Assembly (NCBI GenBank): GCA_031266895.1
Contig: JAISAD010000040.1
Location: 1 to 5,278 of the forward strand
DNA from: Bacteroidales bacterium
GTDB taxonomy: Bacteria > Bacteroidota > Bacteroidia > Bacteroidales > WCHB1-69
DNA length: 5,278 nt
Reading direction: 5' to 3'
A program made the position numbers and the translations under genes. How positions within the stretch are numbered: the first letter of the stretch is position 1; each line of letters opens with the position of its first letter. Below, in pieces: positions 5,186 through 5,278 of the stretch. Below the pieces are notes generated by a model. The model made no database searches and had not been told where the DNA came from. It saw only the letters and a program-made list of their open reading frames with translations.

Positions 5186-5278
5186 ATGTCCAGACCAAGA
5201 CCCCAAGCAGCCCCAGGCAGTATTCCCGTCACCGGCTATATTCGCATCAAGCAAATTCTCACCATCTTTCCCGTATCT
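5186..5278 (+). CDS. AlpA-like HTH regulator / excisionase (3' end outside window)
   Basis: The first 31 residues, MSRPRPQAAPGSIPVTGYIR then IKQILTIFPVS, are visible before the window ends. The segment GYIRIKQILTIFPVS is typical of the start of AlpA (MerR-like winged-helix) proteins, where 'R...IL..FPVS' forms the first helices before the recognition helix. AlpA of cryptic prophage CP4-57 activates excision genes; relatives act as Xis or as operon activators in P4-like islands. The start is firm: TAAGGAGGT (5171-5179), six bases, then ATG. Its GC content resembles the integrase rather than the cargo, suggesting that both belong to the element's backbone. It may instead be the first gene of an adjacent element. 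The identification rests on a short segment. Confidence 0.7.
   Translation, partial: MSRPRPQAAPGSIPVTGYIRIKQILTIFPVS

Overview
The window looks like part of an integrated genetic element (genomic island or satellite-like prophage) in a Gram-negative bacterium. The two edge genes, a P4-type tyrosine integrase at the left and the start of an AlpA-like regulator at the right, have moderate GC and strong GGAGG-type ribosome sites. Their style resembles delta-/desulfobacterial (Desulfovibrio-like) islands, but that host guess is only an impression. The genes between them are clearly more AT-rich, as expected for imported cargo.

Layout. 1-1110: integrase, cut by the left window edge but complete at its C-terminus. 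1111-1396: AT-rich spacer containing a 139-bp non-coding unit with 14-bp terminal inverted repeats (13 of 14 matching), probably an IS remnant or MITE. 1397-2191 (minus strand): 264-aa protein of unknown function with striking W/G-rich motifs. 2192-2233: very short divergent promoter region holding nested, nearly perfect palindromes. 2234-2572 (plus): small helix-turn-helix protein, apparently without a Shine-Dalgarno. 2612-3601: ImmA/IrrE-like zinc metallopeptidase with HEIGH. 3632-3967: N-terminal half of a protein resembling the bis-aminopropyl spermidine synthase (BpsA) family. 3942-4463: remnant of a second protein in the +1 frame. 4464-5185: about 720 bases without a confident gene, containing hairpins, repeated motifs and one unexplained long open frame. 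5186-5278: AlpA-like regulator, cut by the right edge.

How it may work. The HTH protein and the ImmA/IrrE protease form the kind of pair in which a protease relieves repression by a DNA-binding protein. The palindrome between the divergent genes is the natural operator. The controlled cargo would be the 264-aa protein on one side and the BpsA-like and downstream proteins on the other. A multi-gene cargo cassette between the integrase and the alpA control gene fits an accessory, possibly anti-phage, module. That function is inference and no activity can be read from the sequence. The 3' end of the module looks broken: the BpsA-like frame is interrupted near 3940, and the sequence beyond does not look like the rest of that fold. 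This copy may therefore be decayed, with intact homologues elsewhere.
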